From Bacillus sp. EB01 (GTDB lineage Bacteria; Bacillota; Bacilli; Bacillales; Cytobacillaceae): a stretch of DNA of 64,000 nt. The position numbers were made by a program, and so were the translations under genes. The DNA lies in NCBI RefSeq assembly GCF_000613125.1, contig NZ_HG964497.1, positions 1,001,746 to 1,065,745 on the forward strand, in the 5' to 3' direction. The first letter of the stretch is position 1. Each line of letters begins with the position of its first letter. Below are positions 57,521 through 64,000 of this stretch, one piece after another. Under the pieces are notes generated by a model, which was not told where the DNA came from, searched no databases, and saw only the letters and a list, made by a program, of their open reading frames with translations.

Positions 57521-58051
57521 ATGGCGAGTAAAAAAGAAGTCTGGGATTGGTTCAAATCAATTGTGATTGCACTCATAATCGTAATTGTGGTGAGGACATT
57601 CCTGTTCACACCTGTCATTGTAGAAGGGGCGTCCATGATGCCGACCTTGCATAATAACGAACGAATGATGGTTACAAAAGTCGGCGACCTCGAACGCTTT
57701 GACATCGTCGTCTTCCACGCAAACGAAACAGAAAACTACATCAAACGCGTCATCGGCCTGCCTGGTGACAAGATTGAATATAAAAACGATAAACTCTTCA
57801 TTAACGGCAAACAGTACAAGGAACACTATTTGGCTGAATACAAAAAAGAACTGGATTCATATGGCGATACAGGCCCACTCACAAACAATTTCACCGCCAC
57901 CGTTCCGAATGACACCATTTTTGTCATGGGAGACAACCGCCGCAAAAGCATGGACAGCCGTCACATTGGCCCAATTTCCATGGACAAAGTCATCGGTGAA
58001 ACCAACATCGTCTTCTGGCCAATTGAGGACGTAAAAATACTTGGCAGATAG
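57521..58051 (+). CDS. Type I signal peptidase
   Basis: SipS/SipT-type signal peptidase of 176 residues: one N-terminal membrane anchor (IVIALIIVIVVRTFLF), then catalytic Ser38 (EGASMMPTL), catalytic Lys75 (YIKRVIGLPGD) and MGDNRRKSMDSRHIG. It removes signal peptides outside the membrane. ATG 57521 is preceded by AAAGGGTGA; GTG 57512 lies within that site. Confidence 0.93.
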   Translation: MASKKEVWDWFKSIVIALIIVIVVRTFLFTPVIVEGASMMPTLHNNERMMVTKVGDLERFDIVVFHANETENYIKRVIGLPGDKIEYKNDKLFINGKQYKEHYLAEYKKELDSYGDTGPLTNNFTATVPNDTIFVMGDNRRKSMDSRHIGPISMDKVIGETNIVFWPIEDVKILGR

Positions 58052-58072
58052 AGACCATTCAATAACATAAAA

Positions 58073-58103
58073 ATGGCCCGGTCAGATTAAGATGACCGGG
58101 CCT
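58073..58103. terminator. Terminator between signal peptidase and pdxR
   Basis: GGCCCGGTCA/TGACCGGGCC perfect stem with an 8 nt loop. An AAAAA run on the left serves the minus strand, and a T-rich stretch follows on the right. Confidence 0.88.
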
Positions 58104-58113
58104 TACTGTGTTT

Positions 58114-59529
58114 TTAAGGTAAACGAGATTCAACCTTTTTTACCCCCCAGCACGCCATCAATTGGTGGATGCCTTTTTCGATTCCCTCCAGAGGAATACC
58201 CCCAAAGCCTAACAAGAAGGTTGGATCCTCATAATCGATTGGCCCTAAAAGGTAATCACTTATTGGATAAATGGCAATGTTATTTTCGGCTGCCATCTGT
58301 TTTAACTCATCTTCGCCTTTTCTTAGAGGGACAGATATCAGAATGTGCATACCGGCCTGGTCGCCTGTAATCCGGACGTCAGGGTAATCTGCCGCAAAAA
58401 TCTGAGTGATTTTATCATGCTTTTTGCTGTAAATTTTCCGCATCCGGTTTAAGTGTTTTGAAAAATGTCCATCCCTCATAAAGCTGGCTAAAATATGTTG
58501 ATCGAATCGGGGGACGGTTGCCGAGTAATAACTGAATGTTTCTTTATATTTCCTAAGTAATCTTGGAGGCAATACCAAATAAGCTACCCGCAAGGAAGGC
58601 ATCAGTGATTTGGTAAACGTGCTTATATAAATGACTTTGTTATTCTGGTCCAAGCCATGCAATGCAGGAATCGGCTTACCTGTATAACGGAACTCGCTAT
58701 CGTAATCGTCCTCAATGATATAGCGATTTTCATCTTTCGCGGCCCACTTCAAAAGCTGGGTTCTTCTTGTTGCCGATAGAACGGCACCGGTAGGAAATTG
58801 GTGTGAAGGTGTAATGTAAACAACATTGGCGTTTGTTTTTTCAAGTTCATCGATTACTAAACCATCTTCATCTACCGGAACCGGTATAGCTGTTTCCTGC
58901 AAGTGTATTCTCGGAATTGCTGAATATCCCGGATTTTCAAGGGCGAATTTCGAATCATTCTCCAGCAATCGTAAAATCATCGGCAGCAAATGCTCCGTCC
59001 CCGAACCAATCACTATTTGTTCCGGTCTGCAGACAATCCCCCTTGATTGATAAAGGTAGTTTGCAATTTCAGCTCGCAAGGCGTATTCCCCTTGAGGTTC
59101 CCCGATTTGTAAAAACTCCTTTGAACCCGTATCAAATAAATCCTTCGCATATTTCCGCCAAAGTGAGAAAGGGAAGGAGTCCCCATCTATTTTTCCTGGA
59201 TGGAAGTCGAATTCAAATGATCTTTTCACGTTCCTAGCTTCAGGCAGCTCAAGTATTTCTTTTTGAACATAAGGTAATTCATCAATCTCTTCGACAAAAA
59301 AACCAACACGCGGTTTTGAGGCAATAAAGCCTTCCGCAAGAAGCTGGGCATAGGCGATTTCAATTGTCGTTTGGCTGATATTCAGAAAGTCAGCCAGCTT
59401 TCTTTTTGATGGCAATTTCGTTCCGACTCCGATTTGCTTATGGATAATCGCGTTCTTAATCCCTGAATAAAGCTGGTCATATAAGGGCTTTTCTGTACTT
59501 TTATCCAATTTAAACATAAGCATATCCAT
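58114..59529 (-). CDS. pdxR: MocR/GntR-family regulator of vitamin B6 synthesis
   Basis: A 471-residue MocR protein: an N-terminal GntR winged helix ([54 protein letters not shown], about 15-70) and an aminotransferase-like PLP domain ([44 protein letters not shown] Lys in [16 protein letters not shown]). PdxR proteins activate pdxST when PLP is low. It is divergent from pdxS. GGAGG fixes ATG 59529; the longer upstream frame is spurious. Confidence 0.92.
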   Translation of the reverse strand: MDMLMFKLDKSTEKPLYDQLYSGIKNAIIHKQIGVGTKLPSKRKLADFLNISQTTIEIAYAQLLAEGFIASKPRVGFFVEEIDELPYVQKEILELPEARNVKRSFEFDFHPGKIDGDSFPFSLWRKYAKDLFDTGSKEFLQIGEPQGEYALRAEIANYLYQSRGIVCRPEQIVIGSGTEHLLPMILRLLENDSKFALENPGYSAIPRIHLQETAIPVPVDEDGLVIDELEKTNANVVYITPSHQFPTGAVLSATRRTQLLKWAAKDENRYIIEDDYDSEFRYTGKPIPALHGLDQNNKVIYISTFTKSLMPSLRVAYLVLPPRLLRKYKETFSYYSATVPRFDQHILASFMRDGHFSKHLNRMRKIYSKKHDKITQIFAADYPDVRITGDQAGMHILISVPLRKGEDELKQMAAENNIAIYPISDYLLGPIDYEDPTFLLGFGGIPLEGIEKGIHQLMACWGVKKVESRLP

Positions 59530-59546
59530 TTGCAAACCTCCAACCC

Positions 59547-59604
59547 TGACCTTATCGTTTTTTAAAAAACTGAGCCTTTTTATATGGTCAATTTCTATTA
59601 TACT
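59547..59604 (+). promoter_or_regulatory. pdxST promoter with candidate PdxR dyad
   Basis: TGACCTTAT (59547-59555) and ATATGGTCA (59582-59590) form an inverted repeat with one mismatch, upstream of -10 TATACT (59599-59604). The -35 region (CTTTTT) is poor, as expected for an activator-dependent promoter. Confidence 0.65.
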
Positions 59605-59635
59605 GAAAATTATTAACTTATTGGAGGTTTTTTTC

Positions 59636-60520
59636 ATGAAAGAGGTTGGAACCGAACGAGTAAAACGTGGTATGGCCGAAATGCAAAAAGGCGGCGTCAT
59701 CATGGACGTCATCAATGCAGAGCAGGCAAAAATCGCTGAAGCTGCAGGGGCAGTTGCAGTTATGGCCCTCGAGGCAGTGCCGTCAGATATTCGCAAAAAT
59801 GGCGGAGTAGCCCGGATGGCGGATCCGCGCATCGTCGAGGAAGTGCTGAACGCTGTTTCTATTCCGGTAATGGCAAAAGCGCGTATTGGCCATATTGTAG
59901 AGGCGCGTGTATTAGAAGCAATGGGTGTCGATTATATAGACGAAAGTGAAGTATTAACACCTGCCGATGAAGAATTTCATCTTTTAAAAAGCAATTACAC
60001 TGTGCCGTTCGTTTGTGGATGCCGCGATTTAGGGGAAGCAGCACGCCGGATTGGTGAAGGGGCGTCAATGCTTCGGACAAAAGGTGAGCCAGGAACAGGA
60101 AATATCGTTGAAGCCGTTCGCCACATCCGAAAGGTGAATGCGCAAGTACGACGCGTTGTCGGCATGAACGAGGATGAACTGATGACAGAAGCGAAAAACC
60201 TTGGAGCGCCATTCGAGTTGCTCTTGGAAATCAAGAAACTCGGTCGCCTGCCAGTTGTAAACTTCGCTGCCGGTGGAGTGGCGACACCTGCTGATGCAGC
60301 TCTAATGATGGAACTCGGAGCAGACGGTGTATTTGTCGGTTCAGGAATTTTCAAATCTGACAATCCTGAAAAATTTGCCCGCGCAATCGTTGAAGCAACA
60401 ACTCACTATCAAGACTACAAACTGATTGCCGAAATTTCAAAAGAGCTGGGAACACCGATGAAAGGCATCGACATTTCAACACTACATGCAACCGAACGGA
60501 TGCAGGAACGTGGCTGGTAA
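59636..60520 (+). CDS. pdxS: Pyridoxal 5'-phosphate synthase lyase subunit
   Basis: PdxS of 294 residues makes PLP from ribose 5-phosphate, glyceraldehyde 3-phosphate and ammonia supplied by PdxT. Family blocks are all intact: [79 protein letters not shown] (catalytic Lys), [19 protein letters not shown] and [35 protein letters not shown] 59636 has GGAGG. Confidence 0.97.
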   Translation: MKEVGTERVKRGMAEMQKGGVIMDVINAEQAKIAEAAGAVAVMALEAVPSDIRKNGGVARMADPRIVEEVLNAVSIPVMAKARIGHIVEARVLEAMGVDYIDESEVLTPADEEFHLLKSNYTVPFVCGCRDLGEAARRIGEGASMLRTKGEPGTGNIVEAVRHIRKVNAQVRRVVGMNEDELMTEAKNLGAPFELLLEIKKLGRLPVVNFAAGGVATPADAALMMELGADGVFVGSGIFKSDNPEKFARAIVEATTHYQDYKLIAEISKELGTPMKGIDISTLHATERMQERGW

Positions 60521-60521
60521 T

Positions 60522-61127
60522 ATGCTGAAAATTGGAGTTCTTGCATTACAAGGTGCAGTCAGAGAGCACATCAGGCAAATTGAAGAGCTTGGCTGCGAGG
60601 CAGTTCCTGTCAAATCAGTTGCGGATCTGAGTGAACTTGATGGTCTCGTACTGCCGGGCGGAGAAAGTACGACAATGCGGAAACTGCTTGACCGCTACGA
60701 GCTGCTGGAGCCAATACGTAATTTGGCTGCCAACGGAGTTCCGATGTTCGGAACATGCGCGGGCCTGATTTTATTGGCAAAAGAAATCGTTGGCTATGAT
60801 ACCCAGCACCTAGGGTTAATGGATGTAGTGGTTGAACGGAATTCATTTGGACGGCAAGTAGATAGTTTCGAAGTCGGACTATCGGTTCCGGGCGTAGGTG
60901 AAGAGATCCCAGCGGTTTTTATCCGGGCACCGCACATCGTGTCCGTTGGGGAAAATGTTAGAGTTCTCGGCAAACACGAAGACCGGATCGTCCTGGCTCA
61001 AGACGGCCAATTCCTCGGCTGCTCTTTCCACCCGGAACTAACAGAAGACACTCGAATTATGAGACACTTCATTGAAATGGTAGCGCACAGCAAAGAGGAG
61101 CACCTCTCTTTAGCCGAAGCAAACTAG
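60522..61127 (+). CDS. pdxT: Pyridoxal 5'-phosphate synthase glutaminase subunit
   Basis: Class I glutaminase of 201 residues, partner of PdxS. It starts [28 protein letters not shown] binds PdxS, Cys79 is the nucleophile ([13 protein letters not shown]), and the His-Glu pair is in [12 protein letters not shown]. The ATG is the first base after the pdxS stop; the site (AGGAACG within the pdxS end) is adequate for coupled translation. Confidence 0.97.
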   Translation: MLKIGVLALQGAVREHIRQIEELGCEAVPVKSVADLSELDGLVLPGGESTTMRKLLDRYELLEPIRNLAANGVPMFGTCAGLILLAKEIVGYDTQHLGLMDVVVERNSFGRQVDSFEVGLSVPGVGEEIPAVFIRAPHIVSVGENVRVLGKHEDRIVLAQDGQFLGCSFHPELTEDTRIMRHFIEMVAHSKEEHLSLAEAN

Positions 61128-61184
61128 GGACTGTTCGGAATACATCAGCTTCATGCCTCTCCGTTTTGGAGGGAAAAAATATTT

Positions 61185-61223
61185 GAGGGTGTCCCAAAAG
61201 TTTGCTTGGGACACCCTCTTTTT
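61185..61223 (+). terminator. Terminator of pdxST
   Basis: GAGGGTGTCCCAA/TTGGGACACCCTC perfect 13 bp stem followed by TTTTT. Confidence 0.95.
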
Positions 61224-61413
61224 GGCTCTATGGTTTCCGCAACACAAAGGGAAGCTCCTGAGAATCATCATCGCAGAGACAGGCCCATTTTGCCTGTCAC
61301 GAGGAGTCTCGCGTACTTTATGGCGGCATGGGGCCAGTCCAACTCGGAGCCTAGCCAGTTTTCGTCCTTGGCAAGCTTCCTCGTTTATCTAGTAGTTGTG
61401 AGAAGTGTTTAGA

Positions 61414-61745
61414 AGGAGATTTACTAGACGTAACTAGGTCTGACAGAGTGTGCTCCGTCGAGAAAAAGGCATTTACTAGACGGAACTAAGGCCGGCAGAG
61501 TGAGATTCGTCGAGAAAAAGGATTTACTAGACGGAACTAGGACCTGCGGAGTGTGCTTCGTCGAGAAAAAGAATTTACTAGACGGAACTAGGGCCTGCGG
61601 AGTGAGATTCGTCGAGAAATGCATTTACTAGACGGAACTAGGTCCGGCAGATTAAGATTCGTCGAGAAAAAGGATTTACTAGACGGAACTAGGGCCAGCA
61701 GAGTGAGATTCGTCGAGAAAAAGGATTTACAAGACATAAGTACTG
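61414..61745. repeat. 51 bp tandem repeat array, locus B (six copies plus a remnant)
   Basis: ATTTACTAGACG starts copies at 61419, 61471, 61522, 61573, 61623 and 61674, and a decayed one at 61725 (50-52 bp period). The constant block CGTCGAGAAAAAGGATTTACTAGACGGAACTAG is shared with locus A; the variable block here is GGCCGGCAGAGTGAGATT-like. Confidence 0.95.
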
Positions 61746-61898
61746 TGAAGTTAAAATAAATAGGAAGGAAAATACCTTTTGAAAGAAAATATAGTGGAAA
61801 TTTTATAGGAAAATGCAAAAACAAAAAGTCTGCCCCGACAGGTCATTGATTTCATCGACCTTTTGGGACAGCTTATTTTTTGGTTATTTTTAAATTTT

Positions 61899-61925
61899 TG
61901 AAACCTTTTTTAACATGGTTGCGTC
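61899..61925 (+). promoter_or_regulatory. ECF-type autoregulatory promoter
   Basis: TGAAAC (61899-61904), 17 bp spacer, CGTC (61922-61925): a match to the Bacillus SigM/W/X-type consensus, 38 bp before the ECF sigma gene. Confidence 0.75.
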
Positions 61926-61963
61926 AATAAGGGGAGTTTTGGGAAGGGGGAATTGTTGCAGCT

Positions 61964-62506
61964 ATGAATGAAGAGATAGATTCCATCCAGTTCAGAAATG
62001 TAATGAAGGATAATGGAGAATATTTAATCCGCTTAGCTTTCTTTTATGTGAAAGATTGGTCTGCTGCGGAGGATATCGTACAGGAGGTATTTGTAACATA
62101 TTTTCTTAAATCACACCAGTTTGAAAATAGATCCTCTATAAGGACTTACCTGGCTAAGATTACAGTAAACAAATGCCATGATTATTTACGCAGCTGGAAA
62201 AATAAAATTCACCTTTACTCTAATCAGCTATTTGGAAATTCTGGCTCTAAGAAGAATTCACCTGAACAAATAATAATCGATAAGAATAAGAATGATTTGC
62301 TGATTCAGGAAGTATTAAAAATGTCGATAAAATACAGAGATGTTATTCTGCTTTATTATTATCAGGAATTTACAATTATTGAAATTAGTAAAATACTCAA
62401 CTGTTCCGAGAATACGGTGAAAACCCGTTTATCAAGAGCAAAATCTATTCTTAAGAATAATTTGGATGGAACAGAATGGGAGGTTATCTTAAATGAACAA
62501 TCTTAA
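61964..62506 (+). CDS. ECF RNA polymerase sigma factor
   Basis: A 180-residue ECF sigma factor. Region 2: LIRLAFFYVKDWSAAEDIVQEVFVTYFLKSHQFENRSSIRTYLAKITVNKCHDYLRSWK (about 20-80). Region 4: SIKYRDVILLYYYQEFTIIEISKILNCSENTVKTRLSRAKSILK (about 125-168). It overlaps the putative anti-sigma gene by 14 bp. The upstream promoter suggests it drives its own transcription. Confidence 0.92.
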   Translation: MNEEIDSIQFRNVMKDNGEYLIRLAFFYVKDWSAAEDIVQEVFVTYFLKSHQFENRSSIRTYLAKITVNKCHDYLRSWKNKIHLYSNQLFGNSGSKKNSPEQIIIDKNKNDLLIQEVLKMSIKYRDVILLYYYQEFTIIEISKILNCSENTVKTRLSRAKSILKNNLDGTEWEVILNEQS

Positions 62507-63212
62507 AAAGAGATTTGATAACTTCGTTGGGAATGAACCTCGGTTTACAGTTTCCTTAGAGGATAAAATAGTGAAAGAATTGTCAGCCTTGGATAGATCA
62601 GACGAAAAGAAGAATCGGTTTACTACTTTAAGAACGAGTTTTTTAGTGGCCATCTTTATAAGTGTTGCAGCAGTGTTTATATTGTCGATGGTTACAGACA
62701 CAACTAAATTGAATCAGGCACATCCGAAACCTGATACGGGTTCAAATATCACCGCCATACAAAAGATTCTTGAGTTAGAACTTAATGGTCCAAATGAAGA
62801 GCTTATGGACCTATTATGGAATCCTAAATATAGGACTATTGTGAATAACAAAGAAGAGAACCAAGAGTTAGATAAATATTTAACGGAGGTATACGGACCT
62901 TACTTTACAGAGAATGGGCTCTCTACCTTTATCAATGCATATGGTGGTACTCAATACCATACTTTTGCTTCCAACGCTGGTTATAAGTTAAGCCTTAAGG
63001 AGGTCACGATTGAGCAAAACGAGAAAATTCCATATCGTTATACCTTCATCGCAAAGGTCGGTTATCGGAAAAATGGCGGTGAAGAAAAAATAGCGAATGT
63101 AGAAGGTGATGTCTCCTTTTCTACAAAAACAAAAGAAGAAGAAAAAATCACGAAGTTTCAATATATGAACGACAATGGCTTGTTAAATATCCTGAGTGAA
63201 ATGAACAATTAA
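62493..63212 (+). CDS. Putative anti-sigma factor, single-span membrane protein
   Basis: A 239-residue protein: a cytoplasmic part of about 45 residues (MNNLKKRFDNFVGNEPRFTVSLEDKIVKELSALDRSDEKKNRF), one helix (SFLVAIFISVAAVFILSMV), then an extracellular domain of about 170 residues (ITAIQKILELELNGPNEELMDLL...YGPYFTENGLSTFINAYGGTQYHTFA). Gene overlap and topology match the anti-sigma role. The extracellular domain resembles those linked to RsiV/YhfM-like sensors only loosely; the signal is unknown. GGGAGG before the ATG. Confidence 0.75.
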   Translation: MNNLKKRFDNFVGNEPRFTVSLEDKIVKELSALDRSDEKKNRFTTLRTSFLVAIFISVAAVFILSMVTDTTKLNQAHPKPDTGSNITAIQKILELELNGPNEELMDLLWNPKYRTIVNNKEENQELDKYLTEVYGPYFTENGLSTFINAYGGTQYHTFASNAGYKLSLKEVTIEQNEKIPYRYTFIAKVGYRKNGGEEKIANVEGDVSFSTKTKEEEKITKFQYMNDNGLLNILSEMNN

Positions 63213-63367
63213 CCTGAAGCAACTTAACTAACGGCGTTGATCCAGTAGAGGATTAACGTCCTTTTTGTTGAATACGTTATTAAGCTACCGGGGAGTTAAA
63301 GTTGAAGAGGGAAAGGATTTTTATCCATATTGAATGAATTAAATAAAAATATGAGAAGGTGAGTCAA

Positions 63368-63892
63368 ATGCAATCAGTCGTTTATTTAACAAAACCAACA
63401 ATTGAATTAAAATCTGAATATCTATCCTTTTATCAAGAGTGGAAAGAAAGTGGGGAGGATATGATACCGTGGGTTATTAGTAAGGATCCATCGGATTTCA
63501 ATGGAATGGTTCAATCCTTGCTTGATTCAGAGAAAGGAGAAAATTTGCCCGTAAATTGGGTGCCTGACTCCACGTTTTGGTTACTAGATGATAATCAAAG
63601 AGTAATTGGGGTTGTTAATATCCGCCACCGATTAACAGATACTTTATTTAATAGCGGTGGACATATCGGCTACGGCATTCGACCTTCTGAAAGACGAAAA
63701 GGATTTGCTACACAACTTTTGTCTTTAGCATTAGAAAAAGCAGTAGAATTAGGAATAAAAAAGGTTCTTATTGTTTGTGACAGTAGCAATATAGGTTCAG
63801 CAAAAACAATTTTAAATAATGGCGGAATATCAGATAGGGACTTTATTGAAGAGAATGGGAATATAATAAAAAGGTTTTGGATACAAGTGTAG
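63368..63892 (+). CDS. GNAT acetyltransferase
   Basis: GNAT protein of 174 residues: TFWLLDDNQRVIGVVNIRHRLTDTLFNSGGHIGYGIRPSERRKGFATQLLSLALEKAVELGIKKVLIVCDSSNIGSAKTILNNGG contains the acetyl-CoA-binding RRKGFAT motif. Substrate unknown. ATG 63368 has AAGGTGAG upstream. AT-rich. The last 108 bases of the window carry no gene. Confidence 0.88.
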   Translation: MQSVVYLTKPTIELKSEYLSFYQEWKESGEDMIPWVISKDPSDFNGMVQSLLDSEKGENLPVNWVPDSTFWLLDDNQRVIGVVNIRHRLTDTLFNSGGHIGYGIRPSERRKGFATQLLSLALEKAVELGIKKVLIVCDSSNIGSAKTILNNGGISDRDFIEENGNIIKRFWIQV

Positions 63893-64000
63893 GCTTCTTC
63901 TCTTCACTTGAGGATTAAAGTCTGTTTCCTTATTGAGTATGCGGGGCAGGTTACTTCAAGAGGAACAATTGTTGAGCTGTTCGTTAAAATTTACTTCCTT

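Larger units (their letters stand above)
61128..61963. other. Long gene-free region with terminators and repeats
   Basis: About 840 bp without a supported gene. Contents in order: the pdxST terminator, about 190 bp of unassigned sequence, the 51 bp repeat array, a second terminator-like hairpin (61825-61880, AGGTC-ATTGAT-type core resembling 46088-46134) and the ECF promoter. Confidence 0.7.

Noticed and set aside
61424-61824. Minus-strand frames encoding 17-residue repeats (LVPSSKSFFSTNLTL-like)
   Set aside because: They exist because 51 is a multiple of 3; there is no ribosome binding site, and locus A of the same family breaks frame.

Overview
The window reads as a chromosomal segment of an endospore-forming Bacillaceae bacterium. 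It carries a gerA-type germinant receptor operon, Coat-F-type spore proteins, a Spo0E-like phosphatase, ECF sigma/anti-sigma pairs, SdpRI, Fur boxes, strong AGGAGG ribosome binding sites and frequent TTG/GTG starts. No rRNA, tRNA, CRISPR array, transposase or prophage block was seen. I do not assign a species.

Layout. 1-3.7 kb: germination receptor operon (A, B and C subunits, minus strand). 4.0-9.5 kb: Fur-controlled hydroxamate siderophore uptake (yfiY, divergent yfiZ-yfhA-yusV, a FhuF-like reductase and yusU). 9.5-16.7 kb: a divergent winged-helix/unknown pair, an alpha/beta hydrolase with an SDR reductase, a DUF2975/Xre pair, a DinB protein, and a KAS III-like synthase coupled to a CoA-transferase. 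17-31 kb: an accessory stretch of small membrane proteins, Coat-F proteins, a DMT exporter, ankyrin and SMI1/KNR4 proteins, tiny ORFs, a frameshifted paralogue and a first ECF sigma/anti-sigma pair. 31.3-36.1 kb: pabB-pabC fusion and pabA for folate, a DadA-like oxidoreductase and a DUF488 protein.

36.3-46 kb is a complete sialic acid catabolic locus: a YhcH anomerase, an unexpected NadB/fumarate-reductase-type flavoprotein, nanA, an SGNH esterase, an ABC importer, nanE, nanK and an RpiR regulator. Candidate RpiR operators and cre sites lie at its promoters. 46.1-50.9 kb (minus strand) is an uncharacterised set: a NrdG-like radical SAM protein, a membrane helix-hairpin-helix protein, a DUF1257 (Ycf35-like) protein, a DUF2997 protein and a Ycf46-like AAA+ ATPase. 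The AAA+ ATPase and the helix-hairpin-helix protein both end in the same tail, RGGRxVDF. This is my best candidate for an undescribed system.

51.4-64 kb: orphan sdpRI, two GNAT acetyltransferases, DUF1877, DUF1206 and OB-fold proteins, a type I signal peptidase, pdxR divergent from pdxST (vitamin B6), and a second ECF sigma/anti-sigma pair with a near-consensus autoregulatory promoter.

The other striking property is intergenic repeats. A 51-52 bp tandem repeat occurs at two loci (47.7 and 61.4 kb), a 21 bp repeat with a shared tail at two loci (24.3 and 51.1 kb), a 20 bp repeat at two loci (16.8 and 33.3 kb), and tandem hairpins with compensatory changes at 21.5 kb. A 13 bp palindrome, GGGGTCAGACCCC, occurs four times, once inside a gene. 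All calls come from reading the sequence; no database search was run.
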